Source: a bacterium (GTDB taxonomy: Bacteria; Hinthialibacterota; Hinthialibacteria; Hinthialibacterales; Hinthialibacteraceae). From it: a stretch of DNA of 64,000 nucleotides. Shown here in pieces: positions 9,246 through 18,168 of this stretch. Every line of letters starts with the position of its first letter. Within the stretch, counting starts at the first letter, position 1. Under the pieces are notes generated by a model. That model was not told where the DNA came from, ran no database searches, and was given only the letters and a program-made list of their open reading frames with translations. The stretch is from the NCBI GenBank assembly GCA_016125385.1, contig WGLV01000002.1, positions 124,001-188,000 of the forward strand, given 5' to 3'. Both the position numbers and the translations under genes were made by a program.

Positions 9246-10964
9246 ATGAGTTCCTATCTAGTCAATCTTTGGAATGAGCGCCCAATTCTATTGAATAATC
9301 CGGTAATCCTGCGTGAGATGCTGCCGCGCTTGCGCCGGAAATCCACCTTCATTCAGTTTTTCTCATTCATCGCGCTCAATCTTTTCTTCTGCTTGATCTG
9401 GTGGAACCAACTGCGTACTCAGGACGGAGCGATGGTATTAGCCGGGTCGTCCATGCTCGGTTATCTCTCGACCTTACTTCATCTGTTCGTCCTGATCTGG
9501 ACGCCTCTGGTGACCTCTGTTTGCATCAACCAGGAACTGGAAAACGGAACCTGGGAGATGTTGCGCGCCAGCCCGGCGAATCTGGCCAGCATCCTGCTCG
9601 CTAAACTCCTGGCTCCGATTCTCACCATGTGGATTTTCATTGCTTCGCTGATTCCACTGCTGGCGTTGAGTGTTCCCGCAGGCGGCGTGTCGGGTGTTGA
9701 ACTGGCGATTCACTGTCTGGCGCTGATGGAGACCATGTTTTTTTATGCGGCGATCGGGATGTATTTTTCCGTCCGGGAAAAATCGTCGATTCGCGCGGTG
9801 TCGCAGACATATGGATTTATTATTCTGACGACGTGGATCATCCCGATTCTGAGTCAGTTCATACTTCGGTCGCCCGTGCTGATTTTGTTGATGCCAAGCG
9901 CGTTGGTATCGATTTATCAAAGCCCCCAACTGGCGAATATGTTGCTGCCTTCCTGGGCGGCCGGTATCATCATTCCCTTTCATGTTGCGGTCTATTTTCT
10001 GGTGGTAGCCATTACTTTTATAATGACGATTTCTCGATTACGTCATCAGGAAATCCGCCTCGGCGAACAACGGGAAGCGCCGAAATGGCAACGCTGGCTG
10101 CCTTCATTCGCCCGGCCACAGCGCCCGCTGTACGATCCAATTCCCGATTCGGTTCATCCCATGCTGGCTCTTGAATACCGCAATAAAATGACTCAGGGGC
10201 GTTTTTCACTGACGGCGTCATTACTTATTCTGGCTCTGTTGAGTTTCGGGCTGGGGGCGGGCATCACCCGCGATCGCTTCGGATACGGCGCCTTTTCGCT
10301 GATTACACTGGCGTTTATTCCATTTATGGTGATACCCGGCGCGACCTTTGCCTTGCGGCGTGAAAAAGACCTGGGCATGTGGGAATCGCTGATGACAACA
10401 ACACTCTCCCGGTTTTCCATTGTGGCTTCAAAATCGGCGATGGAATTGTTTGTGTTCGTTTTACAGATCGCGGCTTTTCTGGCGTTGTGGATCATCTTCG
10501 CCTGGACGGGCGCGTTCGAGACGGCGGGGATTCAGGCATTTATGTCACGGAAGGCGTTTCTGTATCTTCCGGTTTCGGCGCTTGCGACTGGCTTCTTTCT
10601 TCACTGCGCCAGTTTATATTCTTCCGCCCGCTTTCAAAAAATGAACACCGCTTACGCGGCGTCTTTCGTCTTCGCGTTTTTGCTCTATATCGGCGTGTAT
10701 TTGCTGGCCTCAACGCTTGGCGTCCGTTTTGGCGCCATTGATGTCAATTCTCCTCAAAAGCAGTTATTAGCCGTCATTTCTCCCTTCTGGCTTTATCTCA
10801 CCCCCGCCATGTTATACAACGCCAGCGCCGCCGATCAGGAGGTCATCTGGTATTCGCTGGCATCGCTGCAAGCCGTATGGATGACGATTCTGGGCATCAT
10901 CCTGTTCGCTTTTACCGTCAAGCGGATTGAGCATGATGAATCAGAGTCGGCGCGGCGGTTCTGA
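9246..10964 (+). CDS. Two-module ABC-2 type transporter permease
   Basis: A 572-residue membrane protein made of two consecutive ABC-2-type permease halves. The first has about six helices between residues 35 and 265, with the typical LENGTWEMLRASP loop. The second covers about 320-565, with the equivalent REKDLGMWESLMTTTLSR loop. A soluble linker (RLRHQEIRLGEQREAPKW...) joins them. The paired loops (E-x-GTWEML and D-x-GMWESL) mark internal duplication. Such permeases export lipids, polymers or peptides, or act in gliding-type systems. No ABC ATPase gene is next to it, so substrate and partner are unknown. The ribosome-binding site is good. Confidence 0.8.
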   Translation: MSSYLVNLWNERPILLNNPVILREMLPRLRRKSTFIQFFSFIALNLFFCLIWWNQLRTQDGAMVLAGSSMLGYLSTLLHLFVLIWTPLVTSVCINQELENGTWEMLRASPANLASILLAKLLAPILTMWIFIASLIPLLALSVPAGGVSGVELAIHCLALMETMFFYAAIGMYFSVREKSSIRAVSQTYGFIILTTWIIPILSQFILRSPVLILLMPSALVSIYQSPQLANMLLPSWAAGIIIPFHVAVYFLVVAITFIMTISRLRHQEIRLGEQREAPKWQRWLPSFARPQRPLYDPIPDSVHPMLALEYRNKMTQGRFSLTASLLILALLSFGLGAGITRDRFGYGAFSLITLAFIPFMVIPGATFALRREKDLGMWESLMTTTLSRFSIVASKSAMELFVFVLQIAAFLALWIIFAWTGAFETAGIQAFMSRKAFLYLPVSALATGFFLHCASLYSSARFQKMNTAYAASFVFAFLLYIGVYLLASTLGVRFGAIDVNSPQKQLLAVISPFWLYLTPAMLYNASAADQEVIWYSLASLQAVWMTILGIILFAFTVKRIEHDESESARRF

Positions 10965-11116
10965 CCAGTGGTTGTATAATATGGCTGTATGGCGTTTTGT
11001 TTCGGGTTACTGAAACACGTAAAAGACGTTTTTCGTATCCATGCTGAAACGGCGTCCGATTGAGCGCGGCGCGCATCGCCTCTAAGATGAATAAAACTGA
11101 AAAACGAGGGAACTCC

Positions 11117-11374
11117 ATGAACGAAACTGAACGGGAACCGGCCGAAAGCAAAGGGATGACCACGTGGCAGAAAATACGGATGGTGATAGCCGCTCTGTTA
11201 CTGCTGCTGCTGGGAATTTTTCTGGCGATGAATTTCACGTCAACACCGGTCTGGTTTTTTGGTCTGAATTTTCAATTGCCGCTGATATTGCTGGCTCTAA
11301 TCTGTTTTGCGATCGGCTTTATGTGCGGATGGGTGGGAAACATCTGGTATAAGCGCCGCCTGCTTGACGAATAA
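11117..11374 (+). CDS. LapA/DUF1049-like small membrane protein
   Basis: I start at ATG 11117 (MNETERE), with GAGGG six bases upstream, giving 85 residues rather than the 104 in the track. It has two helices, [21 protein letters not shown] and [20 protein letters not shown], separated by a short [15 protein letters not shown] loop, and a basic cytoplasmic tail (WYKRR). This matches the lipopolysaccharide assembly protein A (DUF1049) layout, whose E. coli member assists LPS handling with LapB. No lapB is nearby. It is followed at 39 bases by the pterin dehydratase gene. Confidence 0.7.
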   Translation: MNETEREPAESKGMTTWQKIRMVIAALLLLLLGIFLAMNFTSTPVWFFGLNFQLPLILLALICFAIGFMCGWVGNIWYKRRLLDE

Positions 11375-11412
11375 TCCGAACCGTTTATCGCCTCGACGCA
11401 GGAAGGAGAATC

Positions 11413-11700
11413 ATGACGAGACCCAAAAAACTCGACGAACATCATATCGAGATGAAAGTTGGCGAACTTGATGGTTGGAGTGCGCTTAATGGAGCCTTGC
11501 GCCGCGACGTCCAGTTCAAGGATTTTGTCTCCGCCTTCGGTTTTATGACCCGGGTGGCGATGGAAGCGGAAAAAATGGACCATCACCCCAATTGGTCGAA
11601 TGTGTATAACAAAGTCTCCATTGAACTATCCACGCATGACGCGGGGGGAATCACCGAACTCGATTTCGACCTCGCTGAAAAAATCAATCAACTCCTATAA
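11413..11700 (+). CDS. Pterin-4a-carbinolamine dehydratase
   Basis: A 95-residue protein matching the family signature exactly: E-x3-H-H-P-x5-Y-x9-H-x8-D in [32 protein letters not shown]. The family dehydrates 4a-hydroxytetrahydropterin, recycling the pterin cofactor of aromatic amino acid hydroxylases; some bacterial members serve molybdopterin or folate-related roles. No phenylalanine hydroxylase gene is in the window. The ribosome-binding site AGGAG is seven bases before the ATG, and a strong terminator follows. Confidence 0.93.
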   Translation: MTRPKKLDEHHIEMKVGELDGWSALNGALRRDVQFKDFVSAFGFMTRVAMEAEKMDHHPNWSNVYNKVSIELSTHDAGGITELDFDLAEKINQLL

Positions 11701-11726
11701 ATGTGAATCCCGTTTTGCTACAAACG

Positions 11727-11756
11727 ATACGGGCGGTTATCCGCCCGTATTTTTTT
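11727..11756 (+). terminator. Rho-independent terminator after pterin dehydratase
   Basis: A perfect 10-bp stem, ATACGGGCGG / CCGCCCGTAT, with a four-base TTAT loop, directly followed by TTTTTT. It ends the lapA-like/dehydratase transcript. Confidence 0.95.
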
Positions 11757-11788
11757 ACCCGCCGATTCGGGGAAAGGGGAGAACCGAT

Positions 11789-12622
11789 ATGAACAGGTGG
11801 ACGATCTGGATGGCGATGATGGCGATTGGCGCGGCGGCGTTCGCGCAGGATGGAAACATTAACGAGTTGCGTAAAGGGAAAAATTATATTGATACCCCGG
11901 TGTATTCGGAAGAAGACGATCAGGAAATCATCCGGCTGTTCGAGCCGTTGCGCGTCACCGACGTGTGCGATGGGATGGATTTCGTGGGCCTGCCGGACGT
12001 TGGGTTAATGGACCCTGAAATTCTGCCGTTGTGGCGCGACACGGAGCATTTCAAGCATCGCGTGGTGGGCGTCGCGGTGACGGCGCGCTATGTTCCGACG
12101 CAACGCCCTCATTTCGGCGTTCGCAAGGGAGAAGATTTCGACGCCTGGGTCGGCCATTTTTACAGCACATATTCTCCGGAGCCATTTACTCCGCTGATCC
12201 GTAAGGGGACGGTGCTCGTATTCGATGACGCTCCATTGGGCAAGGAAACCGGCAGCATCGGGTCCAACAACATCATGAGCTGGGTATTGCGTGGATGCGT
12301 TGGCGTGGTGACCGACAGTTCGGCGCGTGACACCGATGAGATCATTGCGGAGAAGATCCCTTTATATTTCCGAGGCGTGGGGAGAGGTATCCGTCCGGGG
12401 AGGAATGAGATCGAGTCGGTGAACAGGCCGATTGTATGCGGCGGCGTACTGGTTATGCCGGGTGACGTCATCGTGGCGGATGGCGACGGCGTGATCGTCG
12501 TCCCGCGCAGACAGGCGCGGCAGGTCGCTGAATACGCGATGAAGACCATCGAATCGGACAAAGCCGCTCGCCGTGCTCTTTATGAAAAGCTGGGGCTGCC
12601 ACTGGATGACTCAGTCCGGTAA
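11789..12622 (+). CDS. Exported RraA/HMG-aldolase family protein
   Basis: The start is ATG 11789 with AAAGGGGAG upstream, giving 277 residues; the track ORF begins 63 codons too early. A Sec signal peptide (MNRWTIWMAMMAIGAAAFAQ) is followed by an RraA-like fold. Family motifs are VTDVCDGMDF near the N-terminus, GVVTDSSARDTDEI (the conserved Arg-Asp pair) and GDVIVADGDGVIVVPR. Catalytic members are metal-dependent aldolases or decarboxylases; others bind RNase E. Export from the cytoplasm is unusual and rules out an RNase E inhibitor role, so a periplasmic lyase on an oxo-acid is plausible. It is a single gene between terminators. Confidence 0.85.
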   Translation: MNRWTIWMAMMAIGAAAFAQDGNINELRKGKNYIDTPVYSEEDDQEIIRLFEPLRVTDVCDGMDFVGLPDVGLMDPEILPLWRDTEHFKHRVVGVAVTARYVPTQRPHFGVRKGEDFDAWVGHFYSTYSPEPFTPLIRKGTVLVFDDAPLGKETGSIGSNNIMSWVLRGCVGVVTDSSARDTDEIIAEKIPLYFRGVGRGIRPGRNEIESVNRPIVCGGVLVMPGDVIVADGDGVIVVPRRQARQVAEYAMKTIESDKAARRALYEKLGLPLDDSVR

Positions 12623-12644
12623 ACACGAGACAGGCGTATATCAA

Positions 12645-12671
12645 AAAAGGCGGCTTCAAGCCGCCTTTCGT
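12645..12671. terminator. Bidirectional terminator between convergent genes
   Basis: AAAGGCGGCTT-C-AAGCCGCCTTT is a perfect palindromic hairpin with A and T flanks on both sides. It can terminate both the rraA-like gene (plus) and the 349-aa membrane protein gene (minus, stop at 12692). Confidence 0.9.
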
Positions 12672-12691
12672 TTGTTCATCAATTCCCCTCG

Positions 12692-13741
12692 CTATACCAA
12701 CGCGTATACAGAAAGACCGAACGCAAGCGTGCTGATAAACAGCATAAGCGCGATCCGCACCGAATGGGGAAACACGATCAACTCGTTAGCCCATTCCGGC
12801 GCCAGCGCGGAGACCGCCGCGGCGGGCAGTGCGAAGTCGGTCAGGCTTTTCGACGCGGGGCACCACACGACCAGAAATACGCAATGCAGAATCACGGCGT
12901 AAGCCAGCCAGGGAATGCTGGTTTTGGTGGCGCATAATGGAGCTGCGATCAGTACTGAAAATAACGCCAGCCAGGCGAACAGCGATTGGGGGGATCCCAG
13001 AGAGAGCCAGTTGCGGTTAATGAGATAGTCGAACAGGTATATCGATTCGCCGCCGCCGGTAAACACCATCGCGATGTAGCCGCCGATCGTAATGAGTTGA
13101 ATCGCCCAGATGCATCCAAAAATACTGTGCGGGCCGCGATTACGAGTCTGCTGGATGAGCAGGGCGGCGTCGAGCGCGGCGATGAAGAAGATGCTTTCAA
13201 TTCTCGTCAGAAACAGGCATGCGCTGAAAACACCCACGCCCACGGCGGCCGCCATGGAAGGAACCCGCATCGAAGCCGTGCAGGGGATCAGCAGAGACAT
13301 CCAGAAAACCGTCAGCGGAATCGATGTTCCATACGTCGGAGAAAGGAAAAATACGCAGACGATCCAGAGCACGGAAATGTCGGCGTATAAACTTTGCATG
13401 CGGCGGAAATGAGAACGTAGAGACAGGGCCGACAACGCGTACAGTGCGACGCCTATCAGCCCGCTGATGCGCGCCATTTCATCAACGATGGCGCCCATGT
13501 CCGCGATACGCCGGAGAACCCAGCGCCACATCGGATCGGGGCTGACGCCGGGATGTAGAGCCTGACCCTGCACGGCGACGGCGAACGACTGTTCCATCAC
13601 CTGCCGGGCGTCTTGCGTGATGAGCCGGTCGAGCAACGCCTGCTGGCGTCCGAACAGAAAAACCACCAGAAGCCCTGCCGTAGCAAGCCAGAGCAACGAC
13701 CGCTCACGGCCAAAGCCTTCTTCGCGAATATAAGAGATCAT
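12692..13741 (-). CDS. Polytopic membrane protein of unknown function
   Basis: A 349-residue protein with about eight hydrophobic helices, including LLWLATAGLLVVFLFG, LIGVALYALSALSL, ISVLWIVCVFFLS, VGVGVFSACLFL and a C-terminal IALMLFISTLAFGLSVYAL. A large periplasmic loop lies between the first and second helices (residues about 40-95). The layout resembles GT-C type glycosyltransferases or small polyprenyl-linked sugar enzymes, but I see no diagnostic DxD or ExD motif in that loop, so I do not assign a function. No good ribosome-binding site precedes the ATG. It follows the phosphofructokinase gene but is separated from it by a strong terminator. Confidence 0.7.
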   Translation of the reverse strand: MISYIREEGFGRERSLLWLATAGLLVVFLFGRQQALLDRLITQDARQVMEQSFAVAVQGQALHPGVSPDPMWRWVLRRIADMGAIVDEMARISGLIGVALYALSALSLRSHFRRMQSLYADISVLWIVCVFFLSPTYGTSIPLTVFWMSLLIPCTASMRVPSMAAAVGVGVFSACLFLTRIESIFFIAALDAALLIQQTRNRGPHSIFGCIWAIQLITIGGYIAMVFTGGGESIYLFDYLINRNWLSLGSPQSLFAWLALFSVLIAAPLCATKTSIPWLAYAVILHCVFLVVWCPASKSLTDFALPAAAVSALAPEWANELIVFPHSVRIALMLFISTLAFGLSVYALV

Positions 13742-13870
13742 GGTTTTATGAAATTCACATTTAATGAATCGTGCGTCATTCAGCGGCGGCGACTTGGAAC
13801 CGGTTCCATTACGCCTCGCGAAAACCGCTCTAGCATCATCCGAATCGACCCGAAATGCAAGGTTTTACGC

Positions 13871-13904
13871 AAAAACAAAAGAGGGCGGGAATCGTCCCGC
13901 CCTC
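13871..13904 (-). terminator. Rho-independent terminator after phosphofructokinase
   Basis: On the minus strand GAGGGCGGGA-CGAT-TCCCGCCCTC is a perfect 10-bp stem with a four-base loop, followed by TTTTGTTTTTG. It lies 30 bases beyond the phosphofructokinase stop. Confidence 0.95.
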
Positions 13905-13933
13905 CTGTTTGCATACCATTCAATCTGTTCGAC

Positions 13934-15157
13934 TCACGCTTTGGGAGCGGGAGGAGCAAAGAGGCGGTTCGCCACGGGAGCGTCGCCCATCAGCGGAAGA
14001 ACGTAATGACGGAATGCGTCAGTCACGTTGTTGCCCTCGGCGTTGATGAATTCGTCGGGCATATACTTGGTCTTCGCCGCGATCTCGTCGAGTTTGACCA
14101 GGTCGTACTCGACCGCGTAGTCGCCAACGCGCTTGATCACCACGGAGCCGTCGACGTTATGCCACAAGGCGTATTGAACCGCTTTTTCGCCGACTTCGCG
14201 CGCTTCGTGCTGGTCGACGGGTGAAACCACGCCGAGAAAACTGCGCTGCAGATAACCCAGCGTATCGGCGCGTACGCGTTTGATCCCCAATTTGTCCTTG
14301 ATGAGGTTCGACAGCACGTCGCCCAAAGCGCCGGTGCCGGAGAGCTGAATGTTGCCATGCGCGTCTTTTTCAGCGCTGCCGGTGATGCTGACGACCAGCG
14401 GAACGTGTTTGCCGTTTTCGTCCTTGCTTTCCCAGATTCCTTCCGAAGCCGCGATGATGCATCGGCCGTACTTTTTATAGGTCGCGTCGACGTCAGCCAG
14501 AAACTTGTCGCGGTTGAACTGGCGTTCGGGTACGTACACCAGATGGGGGCCGTCATCGGGATAGCGGCGGTAGGCCGCAGCCGCGCCCGTCAGAAAGCCG
14601 GCGTGACGCCCCATCACCACTGCGATATATACGCCGGGCAGCGCGCTGTTATCGAGATTCGCGCCCGCCATCGCCAGCGCGACGTACCGCGCCGCCGAAC
14701 CGAAGCCGGGGCAGTGGTCGGTGACCACCAAGTCGTTGTCGATGGTTTTGGGGATATGGACGCAGCGGCATTCATAATTGGCTTCATCGGCGAACTGGTT
14801 GACCAGGCGGCAGGTATCGGAAGAGTCGTTGCCGCCGATGTAGAAGAAATAACGGATATCGTATTTTTTGAATACGTCGAAAATCTTTTTGCAATACTCA
14901 ATGTCCGGTTTGTCGCGGGTCGAGCCAAGCGCGGAGCTGGGGGTGCAAGCGACCTGCTCCAGATTGTGGGAAGTGGCCTGGCTGAGGTCGACGAAATCTT
15001 CTTTAACGATGCCGCTGACGCCGTGACGCGCGCCGTAGACGTGGGTTACTTCATTGAACTTTCGGCATTCGAGCGCGGCGCCGACCAGGCTCTGGTTGAT
15101 GACCGCGGTGGGGCCGCCGCCCTGGGCGATGACCGCTTTGCCTTGAAGTTTGGACAT
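13934..15157 (-). CDS. Phosphofructokinase, probably pyrophosphate-dependent
   Basis: I start at the ATG giving MSKLQGKAVIAQ (GAGGAG upstream, 407 residues); the track extends 40 codons too far. It phosphorylates fructose 6-phosphate. The N-terminal phosphate loop is GGGPTAVIN. The donor-specificity site reads GGNDSSDT (108-115): Asp where ATP enzymes have Gly104. It is followed by IPKTIDND, Lys where ATP enzymes have Gly124. Asp plus Lys is the known signature of PPi-dependent enzymes. The Asn in place of the usual metal-binding Asp of GGD is odd but occurs in some divergent clades. A PPi enzyme would make this glycolytic step reversible, in keeping with the pgi gene elsewhere in the window. 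Confidence 0.88.
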   Translation of the reverse strand: MSKLQGKAVIAQGGGPTAVINQSLVGAALECRKFNEVTHVYGARHGVSGIVKEDFVDLSQATSHNLEQVACTPSSALGSTRDKPDIEYCKKIFDVFKKYDIRYFFYIGGNDSSDTCRLVNQFADEANYECRCVHIPKTIDNDLVVTDHCPGFGSAARYVALAMAGANLDNSALPGVYIAVVMGRHAGFLTGAAAAYRRYPDDGPHLVYVPERQFNRDKFLADVDATYKKYGRCIIAASEGIWESKDENGKHVPLVVSITGSAEKDAHGNIQLSGTGALGDVLSNLIKDKLGIKRVRADTLGYLQRSFLGVVSPVDQHEAREVGEKAVQYALWHNVDGSVVIKRVGDYAVEYDLVKLDEIAAKTKYMPDEFINAEGNNVTDAFRHYVLPLMGDAPVANRLFAPPAPKA

Positions 15158-15217
15158 GGCTGAACTCCTCATCGTGGGGATCGGCGGCGTCGCGGCCGCC
15201 TTCGACAAAACATCAGC

Positions 15218-15246
15218 ATTGTAGTTGTCTGAGGGGGTTCGGTAAA
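15218..15246 (-). promoter_or_regulatory. Candidate promoter for phosphofructokinase
   Basis: On the minus strand TTTACC (15246-15241), a 17-base spacer and TACAAT (15223-15218) lie about 60 bases upstream of the chosen ATG. This placement supports the shorter coding start, because the track start at 15277 is upstream of the promoter. Confidence 0.5.
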
Positions 15247-15306
15247 TGAGTTCGCCCTTCAGGCGGGCGCGTTTCAACGAATTCTAACCGTATGATCGAA
15301 ATTATA

Positions 15307-15825
15307 TTACTGGGGGTAAATTTCCTCGAATAACCTTACGATGCGTTCGGCGCATTGTTGCGCCGACTGGCCGTCGGAGACAACGGTGCAGTGCGCGGCC
15401 TTCTGATAAAGCGGAGTGCGGGCGGTCAGCACGTCGGCGATCTCTTCGCTGGCGTCCGCCGCGCCGGTGAGCGAAGGGCGGTTGGGATCGCCTCCGATGC
15501 GCCGCGCGAGCGTCTCCACCGCCGCTTGCAGCCATACGACGAAGCCGTTGCGCCTTAATGCTTCGACGTTGCCCTCGCGAACCACCACGCCTCCCCCGGC
15601 GTCGATGACGACGCGGTCTTTCGCGCAAAGTTCCGCGACGACCGCTTCCTCTTCATCGCGAAACGCCTCCCAGCCATGTTCGGCGACGTAGTCGGGAATC
15701 GACCGCCCGAAGCGTTCCACCAGCAATTCGTCGGTGTGATACACGGGCCAGCCGAGGCGCTCGCCAAGTTGATTGCTGATGGTCGTCTTTCCGGTTCCGC
15801 GATATCCGATGAGAACGAGATTCAT
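15307..15825 (-). CDS. aroK: Shikimate kinase
   Basis: The start is ATG 15825, overlapping the aroE stop as ATGA; 172 residues, normal for AroK. It phosphorylates shikimate in the chorismate pathway. Visible motifs: Walker A GYRGTGKTT (7-15), DELLVERFGRSI with the acidic residues that bind shikimate and magnesium, the IDAGGGVVVREGN shikimate-binding stretch, and a lid region GGDPNRPSLTG. The four-base overlap with aroE shows translational coupling of two consecutive pathway enzymes. The longer track ORF starts inside aroE in the wrong frame. Confidence 0.96.
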   Translation of the reverse strand: MNLVLIGYRGTGKTTISNQLGERLGWPVYHTDELLVERFGRSIPDYVAEHGWEAFRDEEEAVVAELCAKDRVVIDAGGGVVVREGNVEALRRNGFVVWLQAAVETLARRIGGDPNRPSLTGAADASEEIADVLTARTPLYQKAAHCTVVSDGQSAQQCAERIVRLFEEIYPQ

Positions 15826-16691
15826 GCCGATCCCTTCAGCGCCTGTTCGACGGCGGCGGTCATGACATCGACGGGCGCCTCGCGCTCCGTCCACAGGCGA
15901 AATTGCTCCGCGCCCTGCTGAACAAACATCGGCACGCCGTTGATGGTGCGCGCGAAGCGCCGCTCCGCGCATTGCAGGAGCAGGGTGCGCGCGGGATTGT
16001 AAATCGTATCGAATACCAGATGCCGCTCGGAGAGCAACGATTCATCCAGCAGGCAGGCGTCGACGTGCGGGTGCATGCCGACCGGCGTGGTGTTAATTAT
16101 GACGTCGGCTTCGCGCACGATATCGCGCGTGGTTTCGGGGGCAAGCTCCGCCGCCGCGATCAACGCGTTAGAATGCGCTCGGACGTCGCTGGCCAGCGCG
16201 TTCGCCTTGGCTTCCGAGCCGGAACGGTGCATGAGAAACAGGCGCGCGGGTTTGCGCTGACAGGCGGCGGCGAAGGCGATGCCGCGCGCCGAGCCCCCCA
16301 CGCCGAGAATGACGACAGTCTTGCCATCGAGCCGTTCGTGTTCCTCGATCGCTTTCAGTGCGCCCAGCCCATCGGTGTTTGTGCCAAACAAATGTCCCTC
16401 GCGGTTTACGATGGTGTTGACCGCGCCGATCTTTTTCGCCAGCGGGTCGATCTCGTCGAGGTGTTGCATCACCTCGACCTTGTGTGGAATGGTGACCGAC
16501 AGGCCGCGCAGGTTGAAGCCTCTCATCCCCTCGATCGCGCGACGCACGTCTTTGACGTGAAACGCGACGTAGGCGAAATTCAGCCCAAGCGCCTGAAAGG
16601 CCGCGTTGTGCATGCGCGGTGAAAGGGTATGTTGTATTGGATCGCCGATGACGGCGCAGATTTGGGTCGAGCCGTTGATTGAATCCATCAT
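15822..16691 (-). CDS. aroE: Shikimate dehydrogenase
   Basis: A 289-residue NADPH-dependent enzyme reducing 3-dehydroshikimate to shikimate. The substrate site reads HTLSPRMHNAAF (Ser and His/Asn), the catalytic Lys lies in VTIPHKVEV, and the Asp in FGTNTDGLGA. The Rossmann domain has GVGGSARGIAFA, followed by INTTPVGMHP, typical of AroE. It heads the aroE-aroK operon. An ATG doublet starts the protein (MMDSING). The gene is divergent from the secreted beta-helix gene, 108 bases apart. Confidence 0.97.
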   Translation of the reverse strand: MMDSINGSTQICAVIGDPIQHTLSPRMHNAAFQALGLNFAYVAFHVKDVRRAIEGMRGFNLRGLSVTIPHKVEVMQHLDEIDPLAKKIGAVNTIVNREGHLFGTNTDGLGALKAIEEHERLDGKTVVILGVGGSARGIAFAAACQRKPARLFLMHRSGSEAKANALASDVRAHSNALIAAAELAPETTRDIVREADVIINTTPVGMHPHVDACLLDESLLSERHLVFDTIYNPARTLLLQCAERRFARTINGVPMFVQQGAEQFRLWTEREAPVDVMTAAVEQALKGSA

Positions 16692-16799
16692 TTTCTATCA
16701 TCCATCGCCCGGCGCGAATTGTACGAGTTAACTTTCTTCGCCGGGCTGAGGCATGATAGCATGATCGGAGCGTATATCTTAAGCAACAGGGAAGGGATT

Positions 16800-18158
16800 A
16801 TGACGCGTTTTTCATGGGTGGTTTCAGTTCTGTTCTGTTTGATTATCTCCGCGAACGCCCAGCCATGCGGACCATCGCCCGCATGGGACTCGGGCGCCTC
16901 CTATAGCCGTTCGATTTACGTATCCCCGGATGGCGATGACACAAACGGGACGGGAGAGAAATCCGCGCCGTTCCAGACGCTGGAGCGCGCCGCTCGCGAA
17001 GCCGCGCCCGGAACGAGAATTCTGCTTGCCCCCGGCTCACATCGGCCCGGGCAGTACATCGCGGATTTACAGGGAACGGAAAACGCGCCTATCTGGATCG
17101 GCGCCGAAATCCCCGATCAACCGCCGCTGTTTGAAGGAGGAAACACCGCCTTTCAATTGAGCGACCCCGCTTATTTGATACTGGAAAACCTCGCCGTCGC
17201 GGGCGCGTCGGCGAATGGAATCAACATCGACGACGGCGCGGATTACTCGACCCCCGCGCATCATGTGATTTTGCGGGGATTGAGTGTCCGTGACGTGGGG
17301 CCCAGCGGAAATCACGATGGAATCAAACTGTCCGGGCTCAATGAGTTTCTCGTCGAACGATGCGCGGTGACGCGGCCCGGAAGCGGCGGTTCGGCGATCG
17401 ACATGGTGGGGTGTCATGATGGGTTGATCGCTTTCAACCACTTTGAAGAAATCGGATCAAGCGGCGTGCAGGCCAAGGGCGGTTCCGCGCGAGTGACGAT
17501 CTACGCCAATGTGTTTTTTGGCGGCGAGCGCGCCGTCAATCTGGGAGGCTCGACCGGGCTCGATTACTTCCGTCCCATCGATGCTCCCTATGAAGCGGCG
17601 CATATCACCGCTTGGGCGAACACGTTTCATCAATGCCAGACGCCGGCGGCGTTCGTTGGCTCCGAGTATTGCCTTTTTGCGCACAATACGGTGTATCTGC
17701 CGGGCAAGTGGGCTGCGCGCATTCTTCAGGAAAACACAGGCGCCCGTTTTGTACAAAGCCGGTACGGCGTCTATGCCAACAACATCGTAGTGATTGATGA
17801 TCAGGTCAGTACGCTGGTGAATGTGGGACCGAATACTCAGCCGGATACGTTCCGTTTCGCTGGAAACCTCTTTTTTCACAAATCCCAGCCGGGTTTTCAG
17901 CAGGTATTGCCCGGAGAGGAATTTCCAAATGGGTTTGGTTTGAATCCTGAGTTCGTGAACGCGCCGGACGATTTTCATCTTCGAGCGGACAGCCCTGCTT
18001 TTGGCGCCTCGCTTAACTTGCATGAAGCGATTGGTGACTGGCCGATTGAAGTCCCCAAACTGGGCGATGTGGAAGGCGTATGCTGGAAAACGCCCGCTGC
18101 GGTGGGGGCGTTGCAGAGCGGAGGCGAAACCGGCGCCACTCACTGGCCGGATCATTAA
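16800..18158 (+). CDS. Secreted right-handed parallel beta-helix protein
   Basis: The start is ATG 16800 (MTRFSWVVS), with GGAAGGG just upstream; 452 residues. A Sec signal peptide ends near ISANAQP. Next comes a DUF1565-like opening, IYVSPDGDDTNGTGEKSAPFQTLERAAREA, the usual start of beta-helix proteins with a pectate-lyase fold. Repeated short turns such as NGINIDDGADY, HDGIKLSGLNEF and GGSAIDMVGCHDGLIAFNHF are the helix coils. Members bind or cleave polysaccharides, but no pectate-lyase Lys/Arg signature is clear, so an enzymatic role is not assured. The downstream lipoprotein gene starts 10 bases later and is probably co-transcribed. Confidence 0.85.
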   Translation: MTRFSWVVSVLFCLIISANAQPCGPSPAWDSGASYSRSIYVSPDGDDTNGTGEKSAPFQTLERAAREAAPGTRILLAPGSHRPGQYIADLQGTENAPIWIGAEIPDQPPLFEGGNTAFQLSDPAYLILENLAVAGASANGINIDDGADYSTPAHHVILRGLSVRDVGPSGNHDGIKLSGLNEFLVERCAVTRPGSGGSAIDMVGCHDGLIAFNHFEEIGSSGVQAKGGSARVTIYANVFFGGERAVNLGGSTGLDYFRPIDAPYEAAHITAWANTFHQCQTPAAFVGSEYCLFAHNTVYLPGKWAARILQENTGARFVQSRYGVYANNIVVIDDQVSTLVNVGPNTQPDTFRFAGNLFFHKSQPGFQQVLPGEEFPNGFGLNPEFVNAPDDFHLRADSPAFGASLNLHEAIGDWPIEVPKLGDVEGVCWKTPAAVGALQSGGETGATHWPDH

Positions 18159-18168
18159 GAGGAGAACT

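Noticed and set aside
14357-15163. 268-residue plus-strand ORF opposite phosphofructokinase
   Set aside because: Shadow of a clear enzyme gene with PFK motifs; no ribosome-binding site or domain.
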